Translations under genes and position numbers: made by a program
Assembly: GCA_001920085.1 (NCBI GenBank)
Contig: MNJC01000112.1
Location: 1 to 8,204, forward strand
Direction: 5' to 3'
Origin: Actinobacteria bacterium 13_1_20CM_4_69_9
GTDB taxonomy: Bacteria; Actinomycetota; Thermoleophilia; Gaiellales; Gaiellaceae
Length of the DNA stretch: 8,204 bases
The notes under the pieces: generated by a model
Databases searched by the model: none
Told to the model about the DNA's origin: nothing
Seen by the model: the letters and a program-made list of their open reading frames with translations, nothing else
Part shown: positions 1 to 5,838 of the stretch, in pieces
Layout: each line of letters begins with the position of its first letter
Numbering within the stretch: position 1 is the stretch's first letter

Positions 1-342
1 GATCGCACGCACTCCGGGAAACGCAGGGAGCAGCGACGGGTGGACGTTCACGACGCGATCGGGGAAGCGGTCGAGGAACGAGGGGGTGAGGAGGTGCATG
101 TACCCGGCGAGGACGACGAGCTCGACCCCGCGGAGCTGGAGCCAGTCGGCCATCTCCCGGTCTCGTGCATCGCGGTCGGCGTAGCGGTCGAGCTCGAAGA
201 CGCGCGCGGGGATCGCCGCTTCCTGCGCACGCTGCAGCGCGCGGGCACCCGCGCGGTTCGAAGCCACGGCCGCGATCGGCGCGGCGGCGTCGATCAGGGC
301 CTGGAGGTTCGTTCCCTCGCCGGAGACGAGGACGCCGATCAT
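1..342 (-). CDS. purN: Phosphoribosylglycinamide formyltransferase, N-terminal 114 residues (cut by window edge)
   Basis: This cytosolic enzyme transfers a formyl group from 10-formyl-tetrahydrofolate to GAR, giving FGAR, the third step of IMP synthesis. The visible part starts MIGVLVSGEGTNLQAL, the family's N-terminal strand and phosphate-binding loop. At about residues 99-106 it has NVHPSLLP, where Asn99 and His101 match the catalytic Asn and His of E. coli PurN (106 and 108). The third catalytic residue, an Asp near 144 in E. coli, lies beyond the window. The ATG at 342-340 overlaps the TGA of the purM ORF (ATGA, 339-342). No Shine-Dalgarno sequence is evident upstream, so translation is probably coupled to purM. 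The reading frame is intact to base 1, so the truncation is only the window boundary. Confidence 0.97.
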   Translation of the reverse strand, partial: MIGVLVSGEGTNLQALIDAAAPIAAVASNRAGARALQRAQEAAIPARVFELDRYADRDARDREMADWLQLRGVELVVLAGYMHLLTPSFLDRFPDRVVNVHPSLLPAFPGVRAI

Positions 343-1718
343 GCGAGCGTCCCGATGACGAGCGCTCCGCGCGGCGCCTCGGGGACGACCGCGCACATGC
401 CGATGCCGAGGTTGAACACGCGCCTCAGCTCGTCCTCCTCGACGCCCCGTTCGGCCAGCCAGCCGAACACGGGTGGCCGCCGCCAGCTGTTCCAGTCGAT
501 CTCCGCCTGCACGCCCTGGGGCAAAACCCGTGACAGGTTTCCGACGATGCCGCCGCCGGTGACGTGGGCGAGGGCGCGAACGTCGGCCTGCGCGCGCAGC
601 TCGCGCACCTCGCGCAGGTAGAGACGGTGCGGGGTGAGCAGGAGCTCGGCGTCGATCTCGTCGTCGCCGAGCAGCTCGCGCACGAGCGTGAAGCCGTTCG
701 TGTGCAGGCCGCTCGACGGGAAGCCGATCACGACGTCGCCCGGCTCGCAGCGCGAGCCGTCGATCACGCGGTCGCGCTCGACAATGCCGACGCACGTGCC
801 CGCGAAGTCGAGCTCGCCCGGTTGGTAGATCCCCGGCAGCTCCGCAGTCTCGCCGCCGATCAGAGCACACCCGGCCTCGCGGCAGACCTCGGCCGCGCCC
901 TCGACGAGCTGAGCGACCTGCTCCTCGTCGATGCGGTTCGCGGCGACATAGTCGAGCAGGAAGAGCGGCTCGGCGCCGCTGCAGAGCACGTCGTCGATGC
1001 AGTGCGCGGCGAGGTCCATGCCGGCCCAGCGGAGCTTGCCGGCGCGCCGCGCGAGCATCAGCTTCGAGCCGACACCGTCGGTCGAGGCGGCGAGCAGGCG
1101 GCCGTCGTCGAGCGGGTGGAGGCCGGCGAACGCGCCGAACGCCTCCGCACCCGTCGACTCGACGGCGGCACGGAGGCGCCCGACGATGGATTCTGCTGTC
1201 GCGAGCGAGACGCCCGCTCGTTCGTACGTCTTCGCGACGTTCCCGGACACCGGGACGGTCAAGGCAATCGCGCCGTTGGGGCGGAAGAACTGAACCGCCG
1301 CCACGCCGTCGGCGGCGATCCCCTCGATGCGGAAGAGCGAGAGCTCCTTCACGTCGTGACGCGTGCCCTCGTACACGGAGAAGTCCAGCACCGGGCTCCC
1401 GCCGCTCGGAAACCCGCCGCGCGGACAGTCGACCGAGCCTGGGCTGCCGGCGTCGCTCGCGAAGCCGACGCCGAAGCACGGGTCTCCGCTGACCGTGCTC
1501 AGACGGTAGAAGGCGCGACCGTGCCGCACCGCGAGGACGTGCCCTTGCCGGATCGGGGCCGCCTTCAGGCGCAGCCCGCGGATGCCGATCGCAGGCCCGC
1601 CGGTATTCGAGAGCGTCGCGTGGTCGCGAGAGGCATCGCCCCGCGCGACGAGCACGCCTGCGACCACGGCACCGCCGATGACCATCACGGCGACGGCGAG
1701 CTTCAGCCTCGTGCTCAT
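339..1718 (-). CDS. purM: Exported-domain/PurM in-frame fusion ORF (AIR synthetase in the C-terminal two thirds)
   Basis: The ORF is 459 aa. From about residue 162 it is PurM (phosphoribosylformylglycinamidine cyclo-ligase, FGAM + ATP to AIR, step 5 of IMP synthesis). PurM landmarks are KTYERAGVS (163-171), the ATP-binding STDGVGSK (212-219), EPLFLLDYVA (250-259), LIGGETAELPG (286-296) and HVTGGG (385-390). The PurM part is about 298 aa against about 345 in E. coli, with a compact N-terminus and an early end at VIGTLA. Residues 1-161 are unrelated to PurM: a membrane segment followed by an exported-looking domain. The ATG at 1718 overlaps the stop of the upstream secreted-protein gene (ATGA, 1715-1718), and the TGA at 339-341 overlaps purN. 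No ATG precedes the PurM homology. The nearest candidate start is GTG 1250-1248, without a clear ribosome binding site. PurM identity is certain; whether the 459-aa product exists is not. Confidence 0.85.
   Translation of the reverse strand: MSTRLKLAVAVMVIGGAVVAGVLVARGDASRDHATLSNTGGPAIGIRGLRLKAAPIRQGHVLAVRHGRAFYRLSTVSGDPCFGVGFASDAGSPGSVDCPRGGFPSGGSPVLDFSVYEGTRHDVKELSLFRIEGIAADGVAAVQFFRPNGAIALTVPVSGNVAKTYERAGVSLATAESIVGRLRAAVESTGAEAFGAFAGLHPLDDGRLLAASTDGVGSKLMLARRAGKLRWAGMDLAAHCIDDVLCSGAEPLFLLDYVAANRIDEEQVAQLVEGAAEVCREAGCALIGGETAELPGIYQPGELDFAGTCVGIVERDRVIDGSRCEPGDVVIGFPSSGLHTNGFTLVRELLGDDEIDAELLLTPHRLYLREVRELRAQADVRALAHVTGGGIVGNLSRVLPQGVQAEIDWNSWRRPPVFGWLAERGVEEDELRRVFNLGIGMCAVVPEAPRGALVIGTLA
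1241..1255. repeat. Short inverted repeat at the exported-domain/PurM junction
   Basis: TCCCGG at 1241-1246 and CCGGGA at 1250-1255 are perfect 6-bp arms around a 3-base loop. The repeat sits within 3 bases of the point where PurM homology begins. Its CCCGG core resembles the larger palindrome at 4434-4464. In DNA this GC-rich a 6-bp repeat can easily arise by chance. Confidence 0.4.
1248..1250 (-). promoter_or_regulatory. Candidate internal GTG start for a stand-alone PurM
   Basis: The codon for Val157 of the fusion ORF is GTG. Starting there gives MSGNVAKTYERAGVS, about the right N-terminal length for a PurM of some 303 aa. There is no purine-rich Shine-Dalgarno stretch in the 20 bases upstream, so efficient initiation would be surprising. 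The residue where many PurM proteins would begin (before AKTYERAG) is encoded by GTC, which is not a normal start codon. Confidence 0.3.
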
Positions 1719-2146
1719 CCGATCGCCCCCGCATTGACCTGCGACGCCGGCCCGCCGTACCACGTGACCTGCGCGCGCAGCATGCCGCTCATGCTCAGCT
1801 CCCCCGGCTGGAGATACACCGTGTTCGCGGCCTTCGAGGTGAATCGGCCGCGGATGCGATCGTGGTTCTCGAAGCCGTACAGCACGACGCCCGTCGTGTT
1901 GTAGTTCCAGTCGCAACCGGGGTGGCACGTCTTCGCCATCCCGACGTTGAACCAGGTGTTGTAGTAGCTGCACACCTCGCCGTTCGCGTACCAGCAGCCG
2001 GTGTACGTCGACGTCGACGGTCCGAGCAATGCGTAGCTCGAGCAATTCGGCCAGCACCAGCCCGCCGACGCCGACGAGGGTTGCGCGAGTGCGGCGACGG
2101 CTGCAACGCACGCACACGCGATCACGCAGAACAGGATTCGTGTCAT
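1715..2146 (-). CDS. Small secreted protein with six cysteines, function unknown
   Basis: I do not recognise this 143-aa protein. Residues 1-28 form a classical signal peptide: MTR, then a hydrophobic core (ILFCVIACACVAAVAAL), then an Ala-Ser-Ala site before Gly29. The mature part of about 115 aa has six Cys (31, 35, 51, 59, 74, 78), all in its first 50 residues, enough for three disulfides. It is rich in Trp, Tyr and Asn, and its C-terminal half (YLQPGELSMSGMLRAQVTWYGG) looks like beta-strands. The ATG at 2146 is preferred because the signal peptide starts there and a promoter-like -10 ends 7 bases upstream, as for a leaderless message. An in-frame TTG at 2182 would add 12 residues and overlap the -35. 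The stop overlaps the next ORF's ATG (ATGA, 1715-1718), an exported domain, so the two are probably cotranslated. Confidence 0.75.
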   Translation of the reverse strand: MTRILFCVIACACVAAVAALAQPSSASAGWCWPNCSSYALLGPSTSTYTGCWYANGEVCSYYNTWFNVGMAKTCHPGCDWNYNTTGVVLYGFENHDRIRGRFTSKAANTVYLQPGELSMSGMLRAQVTWYGGPASQVNAGAIG

Positions 2147-2153
2147 GCGCACG

Positions 2154-2182
2154 AGGATGCAGTGCGTCACGTGCACCGTCAA
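2154..2182 (-). promoter_or_regulatory. Predicted promoter of the secreted-protein gene (leaderless)
   Basis: On the minus strand, TTGACG (2182-2177) is followed by a 17-base spacer and CATCCT (2159-2154). The -35 matches consensus at five of six bases and the -10 at three of six. Seven bases separate the -10 from the ATG at 2146, so transcription would begin at or next to the start codon. This agrees with the absence of a Shine-Dalgarno sequence. It lies in the 72-bp gap between this gene and the upstream VOC-like gene. Confidence 0.45.
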
Positions 2183-2218
2183 TTCGCACTTTTGGACAGT
2201 GTCGCGCGCGGAGAGCGC

Positions 2219-2839
2219 TCAAACGAACAGCTCTGCGTGCAGCTGCGGACGGCCCTGCGGGCCCTCCGGGACGAACCGCACGACCGTGTCGCCGATCGTC
2301 ACCGTGTCTGCCGTGTACGGCGCGGCCAGCAGCTCCCCGAGCGTGGCCGCCTTCAGGCCGGGATCGTCCGCGCGCAGGTGCAGCTCGGCGAGTTGCAGCT
2401 CCGACGACGAGGAGAGCAGGTCGTCGAGCCAGTCCCGCGGCGGATGCAGCTCCAGGCGGTAGCCCGCATTCGTCGACACGAATGTCCGTCGCCCTCCGTG
2501 CTCCTGCACGCGCAGCTCGCGAACCTCCGCACGCGCGAGCGTCGCGACGAAGTCGTCCTCGTCGAGCGCGAAGCCGAGATGGTCCACGCGGGGAAGCTCC
2601 CACTGGCCCGGCTGGACGACGACGTTGACCGCGCCGCGCTCGAGCTCCGTCAGCCGCAGCTTGAACCCCATGCCGTCGAGGTCGTCCCAGCCGTGGCCCG
2701 CCTCGAAGGACGTCGTGTCCTCGCCGATGCGGCCGTGGCGGGCGACCAGCGTGAAACCGAGCTTCCCGACGTAGCGCGCTTCGACCTCGCGCACCTTGCT
2801 CGTGACGAGGTGGTAATGAAAGAGGTGCACGGCCGACAT
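2219..2839 (-). CDS. VOC-fold (glyoxalase/dioxygenase superfamily-like) protein, 206 aa
   Basis: The N-terminus HLFHYHLVTSKVREVEARYVGKLGF (5-29) follows the VOC pattern of a His-bearing first strand and a helix ending in a Y-x-x-x-LGF signature. A second half-module starts at VDHLGFAL (about 85-92), and YRLELHPPRDW (about 126-136) gives the closing Glu-bearing strand. VOC proteins use such His/Glu residues to hold a divalent metal, but the substrate cannot be read from sequence. About 70 C-terminal residues (SSSSELQLAELHLRADD onward) look like an added module with no clear motif. The ATG at 2839-2837 has a good ribosome binding site, GAGGTGA at 2852-2846, six bases away. This start overlaps the divergent ctaG start codon. 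The 72-bp gap and likely promoter before the next minus-strand gene argue against a tight operon with it. Confidence 0.75.
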   Translation of the reverse strand: MSAVHLFHYHLVTSKVREVEARYVGKLGFTLVARHGRIGEDTTSFEAGHGWDDLDGMGFKLRLTELERGAVNVVVQPGQWELPRVDHLGFALDEDDFVATLARAEVRELRVQEHGGRRTFVSTNAGYRLELHPPRDWLDDLLSSSSELQLAELHLRADDPGLKAATLGELLAAPYTADTVTIGDTVVRFVPEGPQGRPQLHAELFV

Positions 2840-3695
2840 GATCGCTCACCTCGCGCCCAACACGAGCTGGACCCTGGATCCCCTCCAGATCGTGCCGACC
2901 CTCGTCGCGGCCGCGCTCTACGCGCGCCGCGTCCTGACGCTGCGCGACCGCGGCACGCCTGTGCCCGGTTGGCGCGTGGCGCTCTTCGCGACGGGGATCC
3001 TGACGCTGCTGGTGGCGTTCGTCTCCCCGGTGCACGCGCTCGGCGAGCGCATGTTCTCGTTCCACATGCTGCAGCACGTCCTGATCGGCGACCTCGCGCC
3101 GCTGGCGCTGCTTGCCGGTCTGACCGGCCCGATCCTCCGTCCCGCGCTGCGTTGGCTGCACCGGCTCAGCTTTCTCGCGAACCCCCTCGTCGCCCTCCCG
3201 ATCTGGGCCGTGAACCTCATTCTCTGGCACCTGCCCTTCCTTTTCGACGCAGCCGTCCGCCACGACGCCGTGCACGCGCTGGAGCACTTCTGCTTCTTCA
3301 CCGGCGGAGTGATCATGTGGATGCCCGTGCTGGAGACGCTGCCGGCGCCCGAATGGTTCGGCACGGGCGCGAAGCTCGGCTACATCGCCGTCGTGCGCGT
3401 CGTGGAGACCATCCTCGGCAACGTCTTCTTCTGGTCGGGCAGCGTCTTCTACGTCGTCTACGCGCACCAGAACCGGCTCTTCGGACTGTCGGCGCTCGCG
3501 GATCAGGGAATGGCCGGCGCGGTGATGATGATCGAAGGATCGATCGTCACGCTCGTTGCGCTGGCGTGGCTCTTCCTGCGCATGGCGAGCGAAGGTGAGC
3601 TGCGTCAACAGCTGCTGGAGCGCGGCCTCGACCCGCGCACGGTCCGGCGCGCCGTCCGCTACGGCAGGGCGGAGGAACTGAGCCGCTCGCGCTGA
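2838..3695 (+). CDS. ctaG: Cytochrome c oxidase assembly factor CtaG (caa3 type)
   Basis: This is a 285-aa polytopic membrane protein of the caa3_CtaG family, which aids assembly of haem-copper oxidase, probably at the copper-loading step. About seven hydrophobic segments are visible, near residues 15-30, 47-63, 81-100, 115-135, 148-165, 180-200 and 228-248. Family His motifs are present: HMLQH (76-80), LWHLP (129-133), and HDAVHALEHFCFF (142-154). ADQGMAGAVMM (221-231) fits the usual DQxxAG segment before the last helix. The C-terminus is a charged cytoplasmic tail. ATG 2838 is the first start after an in-frame TGA at 2817-2819, and it is needed for the first helix. The only purine-rich stretch upstream (GAAAGAGG, 2818-2825) is 12 bases away, which is weak. 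No oxidase subunit genes are in the window. A VOC gene follows after 15 bases, probably in the same operon. Confidence 0.93.
   Translation: MIAHLAPNTSWTLDPLQIVPTLVAAALYARRVLTLRDRGTPVPGWRVALFATGILTLLVAFVSPVHALGERMFSFHMLQHVLIGDLAPLALLAGLTGPILRPALRWLHRLSFLANPLVALPIWAVNLILWHLPFLFDAAVRHDAVHALEHFCFFTGGVIMWMPVLETLPAPEWFGTGAKLGYIAVVRVVETILGNVFFWSGSVFYVVYAHQNRLFGLSALADQGMAGAVMMIEGSIVTLVALAWLFLRMASEGELRQQLLERGLDPRTVRRAVRYGRAEELSRSR
2846..2852 (-). promoter_or_regulatory. Ribosome binding site of the 206-aa VOC-like gene
   Basis: GAGGTGA on the minus strand, six bases before the ATG at 2839, supports that start codon. It lies inside the first codons of ctaG on the opposite strand. Confidence 0.6.
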
Positions 3696-3700
3696 AACCG

Positions 3701-3705
3701 GGAGG
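3701..3705 (+). promoter_or_regulatory. Ribosome binding site deciding the GTG start of the 140-aa VOC gene
   Basis: GGAGG lies five bases before the GTG at 3711, in the 15-base gap after the ctaG stop. It fixes the GTG as the start. Confidence 0.7.
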
Positions 3706-3710
3706 TCAAC

Positions 3711-4133
3711 GTGCGCTCGACAGGCATTCACCACGTCGACCTCGTCGTCTCCTCGATCGAGCGCAGCCTGCCCTTCTACACGGAGCTGCTCGGGCCGCTC
3801 GGCTACCACACCGTCTCGGAGGTCGAGGGCGAGCGCGGCGAGACGATCTGGTACCTCGGCGGCCCCGGGACGGCGGTCGGGCTCCGCGAGGCGCAGTCGC
3901 AGAGCGACGGCCCGTACGACCGTTACGGCCTCGGCCTGCACCACCTCGCTTTCGAGGCGTCGTCGCGCGCCGACGTCGACGAGCGTGCGGGGTGGCTGCG
4001 CGCGCAGGGCGCGGAGCTCGAAAGCGAGCCGCAGGAGTACACGTACATCCCCGGTTACTACGCCGTCTTCTTTTTCGATCCCGACGGCCTTAAGCTCGAG
4101 ATCGTCCACGTCCCAGGCCTCACTGCGGCCTAG
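3711..4133 (+). CDS. VOC-fold glyoxalase/bleomycin-resistance-like protein, 140 aa
   Basis: This single VOC module of normal length has two beta-alpha-beta-beta-beta halves. The first opens with GIHHVDLVV (5-13) and SLPFYTELLGPLGY (19-32). The second opens with GLHHLAFEAS (75-84) and closes with FFDPDGLKLEIVHV (121-134). His8, His78 and Glu130 sit where the family's metal ligands lie, so a metal-dependent lyase, isomerase or dioxygenase is possible. The substrate is unknown, and a binding protein of the same fold cannot be excluded. The GTG start follows a strong GGAGG. Gaps of 15 bases to ctaG upstream and 13 to the small membrane protein downstream point to one transcript. It does not closely resemble the other VOC-like protein at 2219-2839, so a recent duplication is unlikely. 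Confidence 0.9.
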   Translation: MRSTGIHHVDLVVSSIERSLPFYTELLGPLGYHTVSEVEGERGETIWYLGGPGTAVGLREAQSQSDGPYDRYGLGLHHLAFEASSRADVDERAGWLRAQGAELESEPQEYTYIPGYYAVFFFDPDGLKLEIVHVPGLTAA

Positions 4134-4135
4134 CG

Positions 4136-4142
4136 AAAGGAG
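4136..4142 (+). promoter_or_regulatory. Ribosome binding site of the small membrane protein gene
   Basis: AAAGGAG ends four bases before the ATG at 4147. It selects this internal start over longer upstream readings of the same frame, which overlap the VOC gene. Confidence 0.65.
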
Positions 4143-4146
4143 CAGG

Positions 4147-4416
4147 ATGTCAACCACACCCCCGGAGCAGCCCTCGACGCCGCCCGGCGCCGGCTACGAC
4201 CGCCCGAACGTCAACTTCAACCTCAGCGCTCTGCCCGTCACGCCCGGGAATGCCGAGCTCGTCGTCTACATCCTCGCGACGATCGTCATCGCGATCATCG
4301 CACTCGCCGCGGACCAGGTGGACTCCGGCGCGTTCGTGACCGCGTTCACGGCGCTGACGTTCGCGTACCTCATCTCGCGCGGCATCGCGAAGGCGTCGCG
4401 CGTGCTGGAGCAGTAA
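4147..4416 (+). CDS. Small two-helix membrane protein, function unknown
   Basis: The product is 89 aa. The first 15 or so residues are rich in Pro, Ser and Thr (TTPPEQPSTPPGAG). Two hydrophobic segments follow, LVVYILATIVIAIIALAAD (about 39-57) and a second from FVTAFTALTFAYLI (about 63-76), with a short acidic loop (DQVDSG) between them and a basic end (RGIAKASRVLEQ). By the positive-inside rule the C-terminus is probably cytoplasmic, and so then is the N-terminus. I do not recognise a family. It is the last gene of the ctaG-VOC cluster, so a link to respiratory-complex assembly is possible but unproven. The stop lies 17 bases before the palindrome at 4434-4464. Confidence 0.8.
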   Translation: MSTTPPEQPSTPPGAGYDRPNVNFNLSALPVTPGNAELVVYILATIVIAIIALAADQVDSGAFVTAFTALTFAYLISRGIAKASRVLEQ

Positions 4417-4433
4417 CTAGCCAGCCCTTTGAC

Positions 4434-4464
4434 GACATGTCCCGGGACTGTCCCGGGACATGTC
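4434..4464. terminator. Perfect 31-bp palindrome between convergent genes, possible bidirectional terminator
   Basis: The arms GACATGTCCCGGGAC (4434-4448) and GTCCCGGGACATGTC (4450-4464) are perfect reverse complements around one central T. An 11-base unit, TGTCCCGGGAC, is also tandemly repeated inside (4438-4448 and 4449-4459). The element lies 3 bases past the purF stop and 17 bases past the stop of the small membrane protein, which is terminator position for both strands. Neither side has a T-tract, so it is not a textbook intrinsic terminator. It could instead be a binding site for a dimeric protein or a dispersed repeat. Confidence 0.6.
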
Positions 4465-4467
4465 TCG

Positions 4468-5838
4468 CTACACGGCTTCGAACTGGAGCTTGCGTGCCTC
4501 GCGCGGGATCGCCGTCGGGTAGTCCCGTGTGAGGCACGCGCGGCAGAACTGCGACGCCGGCCGCCGCGTCGAGGCCTGGAGGCCGTCCAGCGACAGGTAC
4601 GCGAGCGAGGTGGCGCCGATGTGCTCGCGCACTTCCTCGACCGTCTTTTTCGCCGCGATCAGCTCGTCCGGATCGGCGAAGTCGATGCCGTAGTAGCACT
4701 GCGAGATCACCGGCGGCGCCGACACGCGCACGTGCACCTCGGCCGCACCCGCGTCGAACAGCATCTGCACGATCTGCCGCGTCGTGTTCCCGCGCACGAT
4801 CGAGTCGTCGACCGCGACGATTCGCTTCCCCGACACTTCGGCGAGCGGGTTGAACTTCAGCCTGATCCCCTGCTCGCGCAGGCCCTGATCCGGCTGGATG
4901 AACGTGCGCCCGACGTAGCGGTTCTTGATCAGGCCCTCGCTGAAGGGGATGTTCGACGCCCGCGAGAAGCCGATCGCCGCGGGCGTCCCCGAGTCGGGGA
5001 TCGGCATGACCAGGTCCGCTTCGACGGGCGCCTCCTCGGCGAGGCGCTCGCCCATCCGCACGCGCGCGCCGTGCACCTCGACGCCCGACAGGCGGGAGTC
5101 CGGGCGCGCCAGATAGAAGAACTCGAAGATGCAGAGGGCGCCGCCGTCGTCTTCCGGCACGACCTGACGCGTCACGACGTCCTCGTCGACGAGGAGCAGC
5201 TCGCCCGGGCGGACCTCGCGCTCCACCTCGGCGCCCACGAGGTCGAGCGCGCACGTCTCGGAGGCGACGACCCAGTCGCCGTCGAGCCGGCCGAGCGACA
5301 ACGGCCGCATTCCGCGCGGGTCGCGGAACGCGATCAGCCTCCCCTCGCTCAGTGCGACGACGGAGAAGGCGCCGTCGAGGCGCCGCATCGTGTTCGCGAC
5401 CGCCTCGCCGAGCGGCGCCGGGTCGTTCGCGATCAGCGCCGCGATCACCTCGGTGTCCGCGGTCGTCGCCAGGCGGTGCCCGTCGGCGGCGAGCTCGTCC
5501 CGCAGTTCCGCCGCGTTCGTGAGATTCCCGTTGTGGCCGAGCGCGATCGTGCGCGCGCCGCCGTGCTGTACGAGCGGCTGCGCGTTCCACCACTGCGACG
5601 ATCCGGTAGTGGAGTAGCGCGTGTGGCCGATCGCGAGCTGGCCGTGCAGCCCGCGGAGCTTCTGCTCGTCGAACACCTGCGTCACGAGCCCCATGTCGCG
5701 CAGGGTCGTGAGGCGCCCGTTGTCGGACACCGCGATGCCGGCGGACTCCTGGCCCCGATGCTGCAGCGCGAACAGGCCGAAGTACGTCAGCCGGGCGACG
5801 TCGCGCTCCGGCGAACGGATGCCGAACAGGCCGCACAT
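4468..5838 (-). CDS. purF: Amidophosphoribosyltransferase (glutamine PRPP amidotransferase)
   Basis: PurF makes phosphoribosylamine from PRPP and glutamine, the committed first step of purine synthesis. The 456-aa protein has an N-terminal class II glutaminase domain (about 1-230) with Cys2 as nucleophile (MCGLFG), GHTRYST (71-77) and GHNGNLTN (101-108). The C-terminal phosphoribosyltransferase domain has the PRPP loop VAVDDSIVRGNTT (341-353). Cys236, Cys381, Cys432 and Cys435 sit in the contexts of the four [4Fe-4S] ligands of the B. subtilis-type enzyme (CIFEFFYLARPDS, SQCYYGID, FCRAC). Unlike B. subtilis PurF there is no propeptide: Cys2 directly follows the start Met. ATG 5838-5836 shares its A with the TGA of purL, so translation is probably coupled. 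The TAG at 4470-4468 is followed by the 31-bp palindrome. Its usual downstream partner purM is about 3.2 kb away. Confidence 0.97.
   Translation of the reverse strand: MCGLFGIRSPERDVARLTYFGLFALQHRGQESAGIAVSDNGRLTTLRDMGLVTQVFDEQKLRGLHGQLAIGHTRYSTTGSSQWWNAQPLVQHGGARTIALGHNGNLTNAAELRDELAADGHRLATTADTEVIAALIANDPAPLGEAVANTMRRLDGAFSVVALSEGRLIAFRDPRGMRPLSLGRLDGDWVVASETCALDLVGAEVEREVRPGELLLVDEDVVTRQVVPEDDGGALCIFEFFYLARPDSRLSGVEVHGARVRMGERLAEEAPVEADLVMPIPDSGTPAAIGFSRASNIPFSEGLIKNRYVGRTFIQPDQGLREQGIRLKFNPLAEVSGKRIVAVDDSIVRGNTTRQIVQMLFDAGAAEVHVRVSAPPVISQCYYGIDFADPDELIAAKKTVEEVREHIGATSLAYLSLDGLQASTRRPASQFCRACLTRDYPTAIPREARKLQFEAV

Larger units (their letters stand above)
1236..1718 (-). other. N-terminal signal-anchor and exported domain of the PurM fusion ORF, likely a C-terminally truncated separate gene
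   Basis: These are residues 1-161 of the fusion ORF. A basic start (MSTRLK) is followed by a hydrophobic stretch at about residues 7-25, then a polar region, as in a signal peptide or signal anchor. The rest (about 35-160) has two Cys (81 and 98), an aromatic motif AFYRLS (69-74), SPVLDFSVYEG (108-118) and FRIEGIAADGVAAVQFF (129-145). I recognise this as a style of exported domain seen in actinobacterial genomes but cannot name a family. In such proteins I would expect another strand or so after the GN at 159-160; here the sequence turns into PurM instead. The natural reading is an exported-protein gene that has lost its 3' end. It is translationally coupled to the six-cysteine secreted protein upstream, so the two probably worked together at the cell surface. 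Confidence 0.65.

Noticed and set aside
1265..1280. TTGACC just upstream of the PurM part as a -35 for a separate purM promoter
   Set aside because: No -10-like hexamer occurs at 16-18 bases downstream; the matching region is GC-rich coding sequence.
1862..3598. Long plus-strand frame of 578 codons, and similar long plus-strand frames across purL, purF and purM
   Set aside because: They are antisense or out-of-frame shadows of confidently identified genes, with Arg/Ala/Asp-rich nonsense translations and no recognisable domain.
2219..4133. The two VOC-like genes flanking ctaG as a recent duplication or inverted repeat
   Set aside because: The proteins differ in length (206 and 140 aa) and in motif sequence, and no shared nucleotide stretch was seen.
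339..4157. A single 1272-codon open frame on the minus strand
   Set aside because: Only its last 459 codons (from 1718) have coding character. The upstream part is antisense to ctaG and the VOC genes and reads as low-complexity Arg/Ala/Glu sequence, typical of stop-poor high-GC DNA.
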